DNA of 64,000 nt from CAWCDJ01 sp963778675 (GCA_963778675.1 CAVZVI010000012.1:116438-180437), one strand, 5' to 3'; counted from the first letter of the stretch, positions 16,718-24,908 are shown. Translations and numbers: made by a program. Notes: generated by a model not told the origin, from the sequence alone.

Positions 16718-19328
16718 ACAGCCGCCAACCATCGCAGAGAAGCTCATCCGGCGTCTCGTGCCGGGCAGGGAAGGGGAGATCATTGCGGGCGACCTGCGTG
16801 AGGAGTTTCAGGCGCGCGGGGGCGGCCGCCTGTGGTACTGGGGCGAGGTGCTGAGCTGCGCCGCAGTGCGGCTCTCGCCGCACCGGCTCACCGCGCCGGA
16901 TCTGCGACAGGACCTGCACTACGCCTTGCGCGTGCTGCGCCGGAACCCGGGCTACACCCTCACGGCCATGCTCTGCGTGGCCTTGGGCATCGGCGTGAAC
17001 AGCACTGTGTTCAGCTTCGTCAATTCACTTTTTTGGGAGCCGCTGCCGGTCCCGCATGCCGATCGCGTGGTGGCGATCGGCCGCGCGGGCGAAGACATGA
17101 CGTGCTCTTATCGCGATTACCAGGAAATAGAACGGCGTTCGGTGGCGCCGGGCGGCAGGCTGTTCTCCGGGCTCCTGGCCGCGGACGATTCGCCCACATC
17201 ACTCGATACCGGCGGAGTCAGCCAAATCATCATGGCCGAAGCGGTCTCGGCCAATTTCGCCGATGTTCTGCAGCTCCGGGCGCAGTCGGGGCGCTGGTTC
17301 ACGCCCGAGGATGAGCGTCCGGGCGCCGATCCGGTCGCGGTGATCAGCGATGCCGCGTGGTCGCGCCGGTTCGGCCGCAGCACGAACGCGATCGGAGAGC
17401 GCGTGCGCGTCGGGTCGGAGTGGTATCGCGTAATCGGAGTGGCCCCGCCCGGTTTCATCGGGCTGTCACCGCCGCACAGCGCCGAGATCTGGATTCCCCT
17501 GCTGTCGCAGCCGTATGTCCGCGACTTCCTGTCCAACCCCGGCGAGCGCGAGCGGCCGCGCGTGCGGTTGGTCGGACGGCTCGCTCCGGGCCGGAGATTG
17601 CGCGAATCGGAGGCGGAGCTGAAGTCCATCGACGCGCAGATCCTGCGCGAATTTCCTCGCGACAATGCGCTTCACGGAGCCATCACGATGGACGTCGCGG
17701 CCGGGGCGTCGATGCCGGCGGTTCGTGAATTCGCCACGGTCATGGCGATCATGCTGCTCTCGGTGACTGGGGTGCTGCTGTTGATCGCGTGTGTCAACGT
17801 GGCCAACCTGCTGCTTTCCCGATCGGCGGTGCGGCGTCACGAGATGGCGGTCCGGCAGGCGCTGGGAGCCGGCCGGTTCCGGCTGGTGTGCCAGACGCTG
17901 TCTGAAGGGCTTGTCCTGGCGGCGGGCGGCGCCGTGCTCGGCCTGCTACTGGGATACTGGGCGAACGGACTGCTCGCACGCTCGCTCCCGGCGCTTCCGC
18001 ACATGGGGACGGTATCACTGAACCTCACCGTGGGCTGGCGTATGGTGTTCTTCGCCTTCGGTGCCGCGCTCGCTAGCGCGATGATTTTCAGCATCGCGCC
18101 CGCCATCGAACACTCGCGGCCCGACCTGGCCTTCGCTCTGAAGGGTGAAGCCCCGCTGCGGCGCCTGCGCCAGAGGGATATCTACGTGGTGGCCCAGGTG
18201 GCCTTGTCGCTGGTACTGCTGATCGCCGCCGCCCTGCTGCTCCGCGGATTGCAGCACGCCCGCCAAATCGAACCCGGCTTCGCCATGGACCACCGGCTGG
18301 CGGCGCGCATCAACGTTTCCGAGCCCGAATACACGCCGGAAACGGGCAAGTTCTTCCTCGATCGGGTGCTCGGGCGAATCCGCGCCGCTCCTGGAGTCCG
18401 CAGCGCCACGATCAGCTATACCACTCCGCTGAACATGTCTGGTTCCGTCTGCGCAATGCCCGACCCCACCACGCGTCCCCGCCGCATCAGCTCGGATACG
18501 ATCGTACCGGGGTATTTCGACACGCTATCGATCCCGATCGTTCGTGGACGGGGTTTCACCGCTCAGGATCAGGCGTCATCGCAGCGCGTGGTAATCGTTA
18601 ATGAAACGTACGCCCGGCGAAACTGGCCTAACGCCGACCCCATCGGCAAATCCGTCTGGCTGGGATGCGAGCCCGGCAGGCCGCGCAACCTCGCACTGGT
18701 GGTTGGCGTGGCCAGAGACGCGAAGTATGAATCGCTCGATGAGGCTCCACGCCCGTATGTATATCGGCCTCTCGCGCAGGACTGGGAGGGCTTCGTGGCG
18801 GTGATCGTCCACACCTCAGGCAACCCCAACGACTTTAGCGCGCCTCTGCGGACGATGCTGCACGGGTTGGACCCAAACCTCCGGGTATACGACATCGAGA
18901 CCCTCGAGGACTTTGCGACGGAGTCGCTCTGGAGAGCGCGCTGGCAGGCTGCACTGCTCGCGGTGTTTGGCGGGTTGGGCATGCTGCTCGCCGCGGTGGG
19001 ACTATACGGTGTGGTCGCCTACGCCGTCGCGCAGCGTACGCGGGAGATTGGCGTGCGGTTGGCGATGGGAGCCCAGAAGGCGGACGTTATGTGGATGGTG
19101 TTGGGTCGCGGGCTGGGACTGACGGCCATCGGCATCGGCTTTGGTCTGCTCCTCAGCGCGGGCGTGACTCGGATGCTGGGAGGTCTTTTGTATGGTCTGA
19201 GCCCGCTCGACCCGGCGTCCTTCGCTGTGGCGTCTCTGGCATGGACGCTGACCGCGATGCTGGCGAGCTACGTTCCGGCGCGGCGGGCGATGAAGGTGGA
19301 TCCGGTGGTGGCACTGCGCTGGGAGTAA
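16710..19328 (+). CDS. ADOP-type orphan ABC permease (MacB/FtsX-like, no ATPase)
   Basis: An 872-residue inner-membrane protein with two MacB-like halves. A cytoplasmic prefix (residues 1-65, LIRRLVPGREGEIIAGDLRE) precedes the first helix (LCVALGIGVNSTVFSFVNSL). Then come a periplasmic core domain (about 115-350), FtsX helices (LLLIACVNVANLLLSR) with the cytoplasmic coupling segment MAVRQALGAGR, and the second half with its own core domain. The final FtsX block is TREIGVRLAMGAQKADVM, ending VDPVVALRWE. The start is TTG at 16710, seven bases after AAGGGGG, overlapping padR. With no ATPase gene beside it, it must use a distant ATPase or work in another way. Substrate unknown. Confidence 0.9.
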   Translation: MPEQPPTIAEKLIRRLVPGREGEIIAGDLREEFQARGGGRLWYWGEVLSCAAVRLSPHRLTAPDLRQDLHYALRVLRRNPGYTLTAMLCVALGIGVNSTVFSFVNSLFWEPLPVPHADRVVAIGRAGEDMTCSYRDYQEIERRSVAPGGRLFSGLLAADDSPTSLDTGGVSQIIMAEAVSANFADVLQLRAQSGRWFTPEDERPGADPVAVISDAAWSRRFGRSTNAIGERVRVGSEWYRVIGVAPPGFIGLSPPHSAEIWIPLLSQPYVRDFLSNPGERERPRVRLVGRLAPGRRLRESEAELKSIDAQILREFPRDNALHGAITMDVAAGASMPAVREFATVMAIMLLSVTGVLLLIACVNVANLLLSRSAVRRHEMAVRQALGAGRFRLVCQTLSEGLVLAAGGAVLGLLLGYWANGLLARSLPALPHMGTVSLNLTVGWRMVFFAFGAALASAMIFSIAPAIEHSRPDLAFALKGEAPLRRLRQRDIYVVAQVALSLVLLIAAALLLRGLQHARQIEPGFAMDHRLAARINVSEPEYTPETGKFFLDRVLGRIRAAPGVRSATISYTTPLNMSGSVCAMPDPTTRPRRISSDTIVPGYFDTLSIPIVRGRGFTAQDQASSQRVVIVNETYARRNWPNADPIGKSVWLGCEPGRPRNLALVVGVARDAKYESLDEAPRPYVYRPLAQDWEGFVAVIVHTSGNPNDFSAPLRTMLHGLDPNLRVYDIETLEDFATESLWRARWQAALLAVFGGLGMLLAAVGLYGVVAYAVAQRTREIGVRLAMGAQKADVMWMVLGRGLGLTAIGIGFGLLLSAGVTRMLGGLLYGLSPLDPASFAVASLAWTLTAMLASYVPARRAMKVDPVVALRWE

Positions 19329-19382
19329 GTGGTTCGCTTCCGCTTTTCTGGTGCTATCCGCCGGACCCGGCCCGGACCCGAT

Positions 19383-19538
19383 CTAGAAGTGGATGGCCCC
19401 CAGCAACAGAAGGACGATGAGAATAAGAAGGACGGTCCCAATGCCACCACTTGGGTAGTAGCCCCAGCCACGGCTATAGGGCCAAGCCGGAGCCGCAGCC
19501 AGCAGCAGGATCACCAATAAGATAATCAGGAGCAACAT
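19383..19538 (-). CDS. DUF3309-family two-helix miniprotein
   Basis: A 51-residue membrane miniprotein with two hydrophobic helices (LLLIILLVILLLAAAPAW and GTVLLILIVLLLLGAI). They flank the conserved linker YSRGWGYYPSGG, which is characteristic of DUF3309. The start at 19538 lies a few bases after AAGGGA; the frame extends upstream, but that part has no family character. The function of the family is unknown; members are usually solitary. It is convergent with the ADOP gene and lies downstream of the repeat-protein gene, separated by a terminator-like hairpin. Confidence 0.85.
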   Translation of the reverse strand: MLLLIILLVILLLAAAPAWPYSRGWGYYPSGGIGTVLLILIVLLLLGAIHF

Positions 19539-19738
19539 ACGTTTCCCTTGCGGTGTGGACCAGATTCGGCCCGGCCCATCCAACCGACGACAAGATATGG
19601 AGCACGAGTGAGGCCACAATGTCGCAGCTCGCGTCTTCGAAGGTTCCAGAGCTCACAGAAGTGACCGGTAGCACTCCCATACACACGCGAGAAGACAGCA
19701 AATGACTGGCCGTAACCGTAGTTCTTTCGAGGAAAACA

Positions 19739-19769
19739 CCCACCGGAACCGGGTTAGGGGACCGGTGGG
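19739..19769 (-). terminator. Hairpin after the beta-propeller repeat gene
   Basis: CCCACCGG and CCGGTGGG form a perfect eight-base-pair stem around a 15-base loop. On the minus strand the stem is followed by TGTTTTCC. It lies 35 bases after the stop codon of the repeat-protein gene at 19804, so it fits an intrinsic terminator for that gene. Confidence 0.6.
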
Positions 19770-19803
19770 CTTCCGTCGTACGAGGATCGATGGACCTCTG
19801 AAC

Positions 19804-22800
19804 TTACTTCACCGTAAATTGCGCCGTCGCGGTTGCGGTCGAGGCGCCGGAAACGCCGGTGAAGGTGACGGTGTAGGTGCCTGCCGGCGTGTTCGGCGGG
19901 AACCACATTCCGGAGAGCGCAAAGGCAGTGCGATTCAGGCGAACCGTCATCGGGAAGTTGGCACATTTAGCTCCGTCCGGTCCGCCCGAGCAACTCAAGG
20001 TGACGTTGCCCTGGAATCCGTTAACGGCGGTGATTTTGAGGACGAAGCCGGCGAGAACGCCGCGGAAGGCGTTTTCCTGCGGCGGGATCGGCGTAATGGT
20101 GAAATTGGCGAGCGAAGCCACCGGGAAGCTCTGCGCCACGGGCGGCGCAGGGGCATAGACGCTGTTACCCGCCTGCGTTGCCTGGATGGTGCAGCTTCCC
20201 GCGGCGACCATCGTAGCCGTGGCGCCGGCGACCGTGCAGACGCCGGGAGTCTGGGAGGCGAAGCTCACCGCGAGACCCGAAGTCGCCGTGGCGGCGAGTG
20301 CGAACGAATCGCCGACCGTGTGCGCGGGAATGGCTGCGAAGGTGATGCTCTGGCTCGCCAGTGTGACCTGGAACGTCCGGGTGACGCTCGGCGCGGGGGA
20401 GAAAGCGGCGTTTCCCGACTGGTCCGCCGTGATGGAGCAGACGCCGGTGGAAACGGGCGTTACGGAGGCGCCCGAGACGGTGCAGACGGCCGCCGAATTG
20501 CTGGTGTAGGTGACCGGCAATCCCGAACTGGCTGTGGCTGCAAGAATTACCGGTCCGGCGTTGATGGCGGTGTCCGGCGGCTGTGGGAACGTGATGACTT
20601 GCGGCGCCGGCGTGACGAGAAATTCATACGCCTGGATGACGCCGGTCAGGGGCGAGCCAGGCTGAGTCGAAGTGGCCTCCTGGCTGTCTCCCGCGAATGC
20701 GTAGAGAATGTGGAATCCCGGCTGCAGCGCAGCGAGCGTGCCGGAGTAATTGGGGTTGCTGCCGGCGGCCGTGCTCCAGGGGCCTTGCCATGTGTCGGCC
20801 TGGTAGTAGACGGCGTCCGGCTTGGTCGCCGTGGGGCTGAAGCTGCTGGTGACGCTGAAGGTGAAGGTGGGGGTCGGGGAGGAGGTTTGGTTGCCGGAGA
20901 GGGGTGTGATGCTGGTTGTGAGAGGGATGGGCTGCACTTGTTGCCCGGTGATCACAGTCACATTGTTGTCGAGGGCGTTGGCGACGTAGATCTTACCGGT
21001 GACCGGGTTCACTTCCACCTGGATGGGAATCTGGCCCGCCGAAGCGGCCGCCGTGGAGTTGGTGGCGCCGTCGATGACTGTCACGTCGCCGTTAAGAAAG
21101 TTGGCGACGTAAATCTTGTTCAGCACCGGGTCCACCGCCACAGAATCGGGATTTGCTCCGGCCGCGACGGTGGTGGTGTTGTTCGTGGAACCGTCGATCA
21201 CCGTTACGGTGCCACTAATGAAGTTGGCGACGTAGATCTTGTTCGTCACCGGGTTCACCGCCACAGCCCTGGGAGATGATCCCGCAGGGACGGTCGCGGT
21301 GACGGTATTGGAAGCGCCGTCGATGACTGTCACGCCGTCACTCGCCTGGTTGGCGACGTAGATTCTGTTCGTCACCGCATTCACCGCCACAGCGCTGGGA
21401 GATGATCCCGCAGGGACGGTCGCGGTGGCGTTGGTGGCGCCGTCGATGACCGTCACGTCGGCGCTGTCGAAGTTGGCGACGTAGATCTTGTTCGTCACCG
21501 GGTTCACCGCCACAGAGTTGGGAGATGATCCGGCGGGAACGGTCGTGGTGGCGTTGGTGGCGCCGTCGATGACCGTCACGTCGGCGCTGTCGAAGTCGGC
21601 GACGTAGATCTTGTTCGTCACCGGGTTCACCGCCACAGCGATGGGAGATGTTCCGGCGAGAACGGTCGTGGTGGCGTTGGTGGCGCCGTCGATGACCGTC
21701 ACGTTGTTGCTCCCCCGGTTGGCGACGTAGATCCGGTTTGTCACCGGGTTCACCGACACCGAACCGGGGGATGTTCCCGCGGGAACGGTCGTGGTGGCGT
21801 TGGTGGCGCCGTCGATGACCGTCACGTTTGCACTGTTAAAGTTGACGACGTAGATCTTGTTCGTCACCGGATTCGCCGCCATGGAACCGGGAGTTGTTCC
21901 CGAAGAAACGGTCGCCGTGGAGTTGGTGGCGCCGTCGATGACGCTCACGTTGTTGCTCCCCTGGTTGGCGATGTAGATCCTATTCGTCACCGGGTTGACG
22001 CCCGCCTCCACGGGCTCAGTTCCCACGGCCATGGTCCGCGTGGAGTTGGTGGCTCCGTTGATCACCGTGACGGCGCCGTTGGCGCTGTCGACGGAATAGA
22101 TCTGGTTTGTCGTCGGGTTCACCGACACCGAACCGGGGGATGTTCCCGCGGGAACGGTCGTGGTGGAGTTGGTGGCGCCGTCAATTACCGTCACAGTGCC
22201 GCTGCCAGAGTCGGAGGTGTAGATCTGATTCGTTACCGGGTTGACCGCCACCGAACTGGGGGAAGTTCCCACCGAAACCGTGGTGGTGGAGTTGGTGGCG
22301 CCGTCAATCACCGTCACGCTATTGCCACCGTTGTTGGCGACGTAGATTTGGTTCGTCACCGGGTTGACCGCCACCGAAGTGGGGGACGTTCCCACCGAAA
22401 CCGTGGTGGTGGAGTTGGTAGAGCCATCGATCACCGTCACGCTATTGCCAGCGATGTTGGCGACATAGATCTTGTTGGTCAGCGGGTTCACCGCCACCGA
22501 AAGCGGCATGCTTCCCGCGGCGACGGTTGTCGTGGAGTTGGTGGCGCCGTCGATCACCGTCACGCTATTGCCAGCGTTGTTGGCGACATAGACCTTGTTC
22601 GTCGCCGGATTCACTGCCACCGAAGTGGGGAATGTCCCTGCGGTGACGGTTGCCGTGGAGTTGGTGGCGCCGTCGATCACCGTGACTCGGTCGTTGGCGT
22701 TGGCGACGTAGATCTTGTTCGTCACCGGGTTCACGGCCACCGAAGTGGGGGTCACGCCCACAGTAACAGTCGCGGTGGAGTTCGTGGCGCCGTCGATCAC

Positions 22801-22989
22801 CGTGACGGCGCCGTTGACGCCGCGGAGGCCGCTGGCGACGTAGATTTTGTTCGTCACCGGGTTCACCGCCAACGTCCGGGGAGACTGTCCCGTTGCGACA
22901 GTGGCGGTAACAGTCTGGGCGTAGCAAACCGGCAATGCCCACAAGCACGCCAAGGTCCCGAGTCCGGCGCGAAATAAAGTCGATCTCAT
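19804..22989 (-). CDS. Secreted YVTN-type beta-propeller repeat protein with Ig-like C-terminal domains
   Basis: A 1061-residue exported protein. The ATG at 22989 follows GAGGAG and gives a signal peptide ending LPVCYAQ. Residues about 27-690 hold sixteen consecutive units of about 41 residues with the core SVAVNPVTNKIYVAN and VTVIDGATNSTTTV, the YVTN/beta-propeller family signature. This is enough for about two seven-bladed propellers or a continuous array. After a linker with TSITPLSGNQTSSPTPTF come two bacterial Ig-like repeats (PVTYTSNSAAVCTVSG and AVSFASQTPGVCTVAG), then a final beta domain (GNVTLSCSGGPDGAKC). It probably acts at the cell surface in adhesion or binding. No catalytic site is seen. 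Confidence 0.88.
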   Translation of the reverse strand: MRSTLFRAGLGTLACLWALPVCYAQTVTATVATGQSPRTLAVNPVTNKIYVASGLRGVNGAVTVIDGATNSTATVTVGVTPTSVAVNPVTNKIYVANANDRVTVIDGATNSTATVTAGTFPTSVAVNPATNKVYVANNAGNSVTVIDGATNSTTTVAAGSMPLSVAVNPLTNKIYVANIAGNSVTVIDGSTNSTTTVSVGTSPTSVAVNPVTNQIYVANNGGNSVTVIDGATNSTTTVSVGTSPSSVAVNPVTNQIYTSDSGSGTVTVIDGATNSTTTVPAGTSPGSVSVNPTTNQIYSVDSANGAVTVINGATNSTRTMAVGTEPVEAGVNPVTNRIYIANQGSNNVSVIDGATNSTATVSSGTTPGSMAANPVTNKIYVVNFNSANVTVIDGATNATTTVPAGTSPGSVSVNPVTNRIYVANRGSNNVTVIDGATNATTTVLAGTSPIAVAVNPVTNKIYVADFDSADVTVIDGATNATTTVPAGSSPNSVAVNPVTNKIYVANFDSADVTVIDGATNATATVPAGSSPSAVAVNAVTNRIYVANQASDGVTVIDGASNTVTATVPAGSSPRAVAVNPVTNKIYVANFISGTVTVIDGSTNNTTTVAAGANPDSVAVDPVLNKIYVANFLNGDVTVIDGATNSTAAASAGQIPIQVEVNPVTGKIYVANALDNNVTVITGQQVQPIPLTTSITPLSGNQTSSPTPTFTFSVTSSFSPTATKPDAVYYQADTWQGPWSTAAGSNPNYSGTLAALQPGFHILYAFAGDSQEATSTQPGSPLTGVIQAYEFLVTPAPQVITFPQPPDTAINAGPVILAATASSGLPVTYTSNSAAVCTVSGASVTPVSTGVCSITADQSGNAAFSPAPSVTRTFQVTLASQSITFAAIPAHTVGDSFALAATATSGLAVSFASQTPGVCTVAGATATMVAAGSCTIQATQAGNSVYAPAPPVAQSFPVASLANFTITPIPPQENAFRGVLAGFVLKITAVNGFQGNVTLSCSGGPDGAKCANFPMTVRLNRTAFALSGMWFPPNTPAGTYTVTFTGVSGASTATATAQFTVK
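20928..22911 (-). repeat. Sixteen tandem 123-bp coding repeats
   Basis: Within the beta-propeller gene, units of about 123 bases repeat with high nucleotide identity; for example GTTGGTGGCGCCGTCGAT recurs in most units (plus-strand reading). Units 9-13 (around 21290-21930) are especially alike, including a shared AACGCCACC context, suggesting recent duplication or gene conversion there. Unit 1 is longer (47 codons) and unit 2 one codon shorter. Confidence 0.9.
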
Positions 22990-23114
22990 CTCGTTTTGAC
23001 TCCTCTGGAAGGCCGTTCCATCGTGGGCCTCCACTGTGGAAACAGGAAAACGGGCGGAATCTGTCCACAATTGTGAGCGTCAATGGGATGATACGAAGCG
23101 GCAGGAAAAAATGG

Positions 23115-23362
23115 ATCAGGGCGTCGCAAATCGCCGGCGGCCGTATCTGGTCAGCCGCCCGTCACCATCAAAGCTCCAAGGCCGTCCTTGTTCAATGACC
23201 TGGAGTTTGGGTCCATCGTGGTGGTAGAGCAGTTCGTTTGCGAGGCGGCCAGACCTCGGTGCGGAGTTCGGCGACCCGAAGCAGCACGTCAGCCTTACTC
23301 AGCGCGGGCCTACCCTTCAGTGCAAGCTCAAAGGCTTTCCAGGCCCATTTAAATCACTTACA
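23115..23362 (-). pseudogene. Frameshifted relic of an unknown protein C-terminus
   Basis: The minus strand reads FKWAWKAFELALKGRPALSK and ADVLLRVAELRTE in one frame. After a shift of one base near 23250 it continues in another frame as SGRLANELLYHHDGPKLQV and IEQGRPWSFDGDGRLTRYGR to a stop at 23117-23115. Both pieces look protein-like and join naturally, so this is probably a decayed 3' part of a gene. Immediately upstream an in-frame stop ends the relic. The family is not recognised. A sequencing error is possible instead of decay. Confidence 0.4.
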
Positions 23363-23629
23363 GACATTCTGGCCAGAAACACAAGACTTGCGCGCCGGGG
23401 ATTTGGACGCCATTTGGGCGCCGGTGACCTCTCCCATGTTTTTGGACTCCACTCGGACTCCGCGTTTCGGCGCTGATCCGAATGCGGAATCTGGGCCCGG
23501 AGTGGTCCTCCACATGCCTCGCGCGCGGTCGCACGGCGTGCTCAGGTTCTCCGTAGCATGAAGAGGCAGCTCGGCCTATACATATAGTGGATTGCATCGC
23601 ATATTGGCCCAAGCCGCACGGGAATACGC
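23363..23629. other. Intergenic stretch without a supported gene
   Basis: No convincing reading frame. It carries one copy of a 15-base direct repeat (23421-23435) whose partner lies beyond the toxin-antitoxin pair. A GC palindrome (CGCGCGCAGCGCGCG) spans the end of the antitoxin gene at about 23635-23650. Confidence 0.5.
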
Positions 23630-24001
23630 TCACGCCGCGCGCAGCGCGCGGATGACGGCTTGTGGGTCACGCTGGATTACGGCCAGGTAAGCACGTATGG
23701 GAATCTCCGGACGCCGGCGTCCCTGCTCCCAGTCCTGCAGTGAGCGCACGTTGAAGCCGAATAGGGCGGCGAAGTCCGATTGCGACAACCCGAGCTTTTC
23801 CCGTAGCGCTCGCACGTCCGTCTCGGGCGGGACGTGGTAAACGGTCTCGCTCAATTTGATCTCGCCTCGCAGATGCGCCTGCAGTTCTTTCATCGATTCA
23901 AGCAGGCGCTCCCCAAGCGGTGCTCCGGTCCGCCGGGGCTTAGCCGCCAAACTCCCGCTGGATTTCCGAGGCGATTTTCTTGAGCTGGTTTCTTTCCGCA
24001 T
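23630..24001 (-). CDS. Antitoxin with XRE-type helix-turn-helix (NadS/HigA-like)
   Basis: A 123-residue DNA-binding antitoxin. A basic N-terminal extension (about residues 1-28) precedes a helical toxin-binding region (LGERLLESMKELQAHLRGE) and the XRE domain at about 60-120 (LREKLGLSQSDFAALFGFNV, RSLQDWEQGRRRPEIP). It ends with PQAVIRALRAA. The ATG at 24001 lies nine bases after AGGAG and is inside the toxin gene (62-base overlap), so the pair is read as one message with toxin first, as in higBA-type systems. An internal ATG at 23893 would give a shorter protein lacking the basic segment. It likely neutralises the toxin and represses the operon at the palindrome near 24290. Confidence 0.85.
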   Translation of the reverse strand: MRKETSSRKSPRKSSGSLAAKPRRTGAPLGERLLESMKELQAHLRGEIKLSETVYHVPPETDVRALREKLGLSQSDFAALFGFNVRSLQDWEQGRRRPEIPIRAYLAVIQRDPQAVIRALRAA

Positions 24002-24272
24002 GGGTCAAGTTCTCCTTCTCGTTCTTTGCGTAGATGTCCGCGAGGAAGACCAGATCTGGGCGAACCATGAAATAGTAAATCACTCGCACGCCGCCGCTCT
24101 TGCCGACGCCGGCGCGGCGCCACCGAGCCTTGCGAAAACCGCCCGTGCCAGGGATCAGCGGATGGCGTTCGGGCTCAGCCGCGATCGCCTCCTCCAATTC
24201 GTATTGCACCGAGGGCCGCAACAACCGGGCTGCGTCCCGTTCATAGCGGCTGCTTCGGACGACGCGTCGCAC
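23940..24272 (-). CDS. RelE/HigB-like ribonuclease toxin
   Basis: A 110-residue toxin of the RelE superfamily. Family features are the PLIPGTGGFRKARWRRAG segment, the central strand GGVRVIYYFMVRPDLVFLAD, and the C-terminal IYAKNEKENLTHAERNQL helix. Such toxins cleave translated mRNA at the ribosome. The start is GTG at 24272: it lies exactly six bases after a consensus TATAAT, so the mRNA is predicted to begin at this codon. The toxin-first order and overlapping antitoxin agree with the HigBA/NadS arrangement. The location next to tRNA-Ala and between short direct repeats suggests horizontal acquisition. Confidence 0.85.
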   Translation of the reverse strand: MRRVVRSSRYERDAARLLRPSVQYELEEAIAAEPERHPLIPGTGGFRKARWRRAGVGKSGGVRVIYYFMVRPDLVFLADIYAKNEKENLTHAERNQLKKIASEIQREFGG

Positions 24273-24278
24273 AAGACC

Positions 24279-24298
24279 ATTATACGGCTATGCCGTAT
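24279..24298 (-). promoter_or_regulatory. Toxin-antitoxin promoter with overlapping perfect palindrome
   Basis: TATAAT (24279-24284, minus strand) overlaps the perfect inverted repeat ATACGGC-TAT-GCCGTAT at 24282-24298. Binding of the antitoxin or the complex there would block RNA polymerase, the usual autoregulation of such modules. There is no good -35. Six bases separate the -10 from the GTG start. Confidence 0.75.
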
Positions 24299-24408
24299 GG
24301 TTGGCTATGGCCCGCGAGTTAGCCGACCTAGGCGAGCCATCCTCGCTCCGGGCAGCAACCGCCGTTATCATTGCCCCCGGCTTTCCGTCTTTCCGCGAGT
24401 CCGGCACA

Positions 24409-24642
24409 ATGCAAACTGTGGATGTGCCAGGAAAGCTCCGGGCGTGGTGGACAAGCATGCGAGAGTGGAGTGCTGGTAAGCATTTCGAAATCGACTGCGA
24501 CGACTCCGGGGTAGCGTTGGTGTCGGTGCCGCCCGGAAACGAGCCTCCGCTGCGACTCAAATGGGAGCAGATCAAGGTCGCGCAGCCACCATTCGAAACG
24601 CAGTGGACCGAACTATATCGTAGAACTGCGCCCGTGGCATAG
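24409..24642 (+). CDS. Possible small hypothetical protein
   Basis: A 77-residue frame (MQTVDVPGKLRAWWTSMREW, then GKHFEIDCDDSGVALVSVPP) between the toxin-antitoxin promoter and tRNA-Ala. The composition looks protein-like, with regularly placed hydrophobic residues and several tryptophans. There is no good ribosome site; a CACAAT overlaps the ATG. The frame is also open upstream to 24301, which would run into the toxin-antitoxin promoter. No family is recognised. It may be a genuine accessory gene or a fragment. Confidence 0.3.
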   Translation: MQTVDVPGKLRAWWTSMREWSAGKHFEIDCDDSGVALVSVPPGNEPPLRLKWEQIKVAQPPFETQWTELYRRTAPVA

Positions 24643-24747
24643 CTTCGGGAGTCAAATTTCAGTTCGAATCGGCGACCTGGAATCCACGTGGACTCCGGTG
24701 ACCTCTCCCGCAGCATGGAAGCACTCATCCCAAATCGTATGTGGGGT

Positions 24748-24823
24748 TGGTGGACCTGGTGAGATTCGAACTCACGACCTCTTCCATGCCATGGAAGCGC
24801 GCTCCCAACTGCGCCACAGGCCC
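24748..24823 (-). tRNA. tRNA-Ala, anticodon GGC
   Basis: A 76-base cloverleaf with encoded CCA: acceptor GGGCCTG pairs with CAGGTCC, D stem GCGC/GCGC, anticodon stem CTTCC/GGAAG with loop ATGGCAT (anticodon GGC, reading GCC), and T stem GTGAG/CTCAC with loop TTCGAAT. It is transcribed from the promoter at 24841-24869. Its 3' end faces the toxin-antitoxin region. Confidence 0.97.
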
Positions 24824-24840
24824 GTCCGGCGTGGACTTTC

Positions 24841-24902
24841 AATATACCACAGCCGGCCCGATGTCCGAAAATTGACAGGTCGCTTTCCGCGCTGCCTACA
24901 AT
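24841..24902. promoter_or_regulatory. Back-to-back promoters for tRNA-Ala and the lipoprotein operon
   Basis: Minus strand: TTCGGA (24864-24869), 17 bases, TATATT (24841-24846), driving tRNA-Ala. Plus strand: TTGACA (24872-24877), 19 bases, TACAAT (24897-24902), driving the lipoprotein gene. The two -35 boxes are only two bases apart, so the two polymerases should compete for this site. Confidence 0.65.
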
Positions 24903-24908
24903 GAAATG

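Larger units (their letters stand above)
23421..24709 (+). repeat. 15-bp direct repeats flanking the toxin-antitoxin region
   Basis: CCGGTGACCTCTCCC occurs at 23421-23435 and again, in the same orientation, at 24695-24709, just before tRNA-Ala. On the minus strand both copies sit in similar short reading frames (GEVTGAQMASKSPAR and GEVTGVHVDSRSPIR), so the similarity extends imperfectly beyond the exact match. The 1.27 kb between them holds the toxin-antitoxin genes. Confidence 0.5.

Noticed and set aside
19702..21279. Long plus-strand open frame (525 codons) opposite the beta-propeller gene
   Set aside because: It mirrors the 123-bp repeats, has arginine/glycine-rich composition with no family features, and the minus-strand product is a clear signal-peptide-bearing YVTN protein.
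20928..22911. CRISPR array
   Set aside because: The repeats are contiguous coding units of 123 bases without unique spacers, inside a secreted-protein gene.
23238..23561. Plus-strand frame of 107 codons before the antitoxin gene
   Set aside because: Antisense to a more protein-like relic on the minus strand; composition not convincing.
24655..24692. Second tRNA-like sequence (AGTTCGAATC followed by GACCTGGAATCCA)
   Set aside because: The T-loop-like core is there, but the flanking bases do not pair and no acceptor or anticodon arm can be built.
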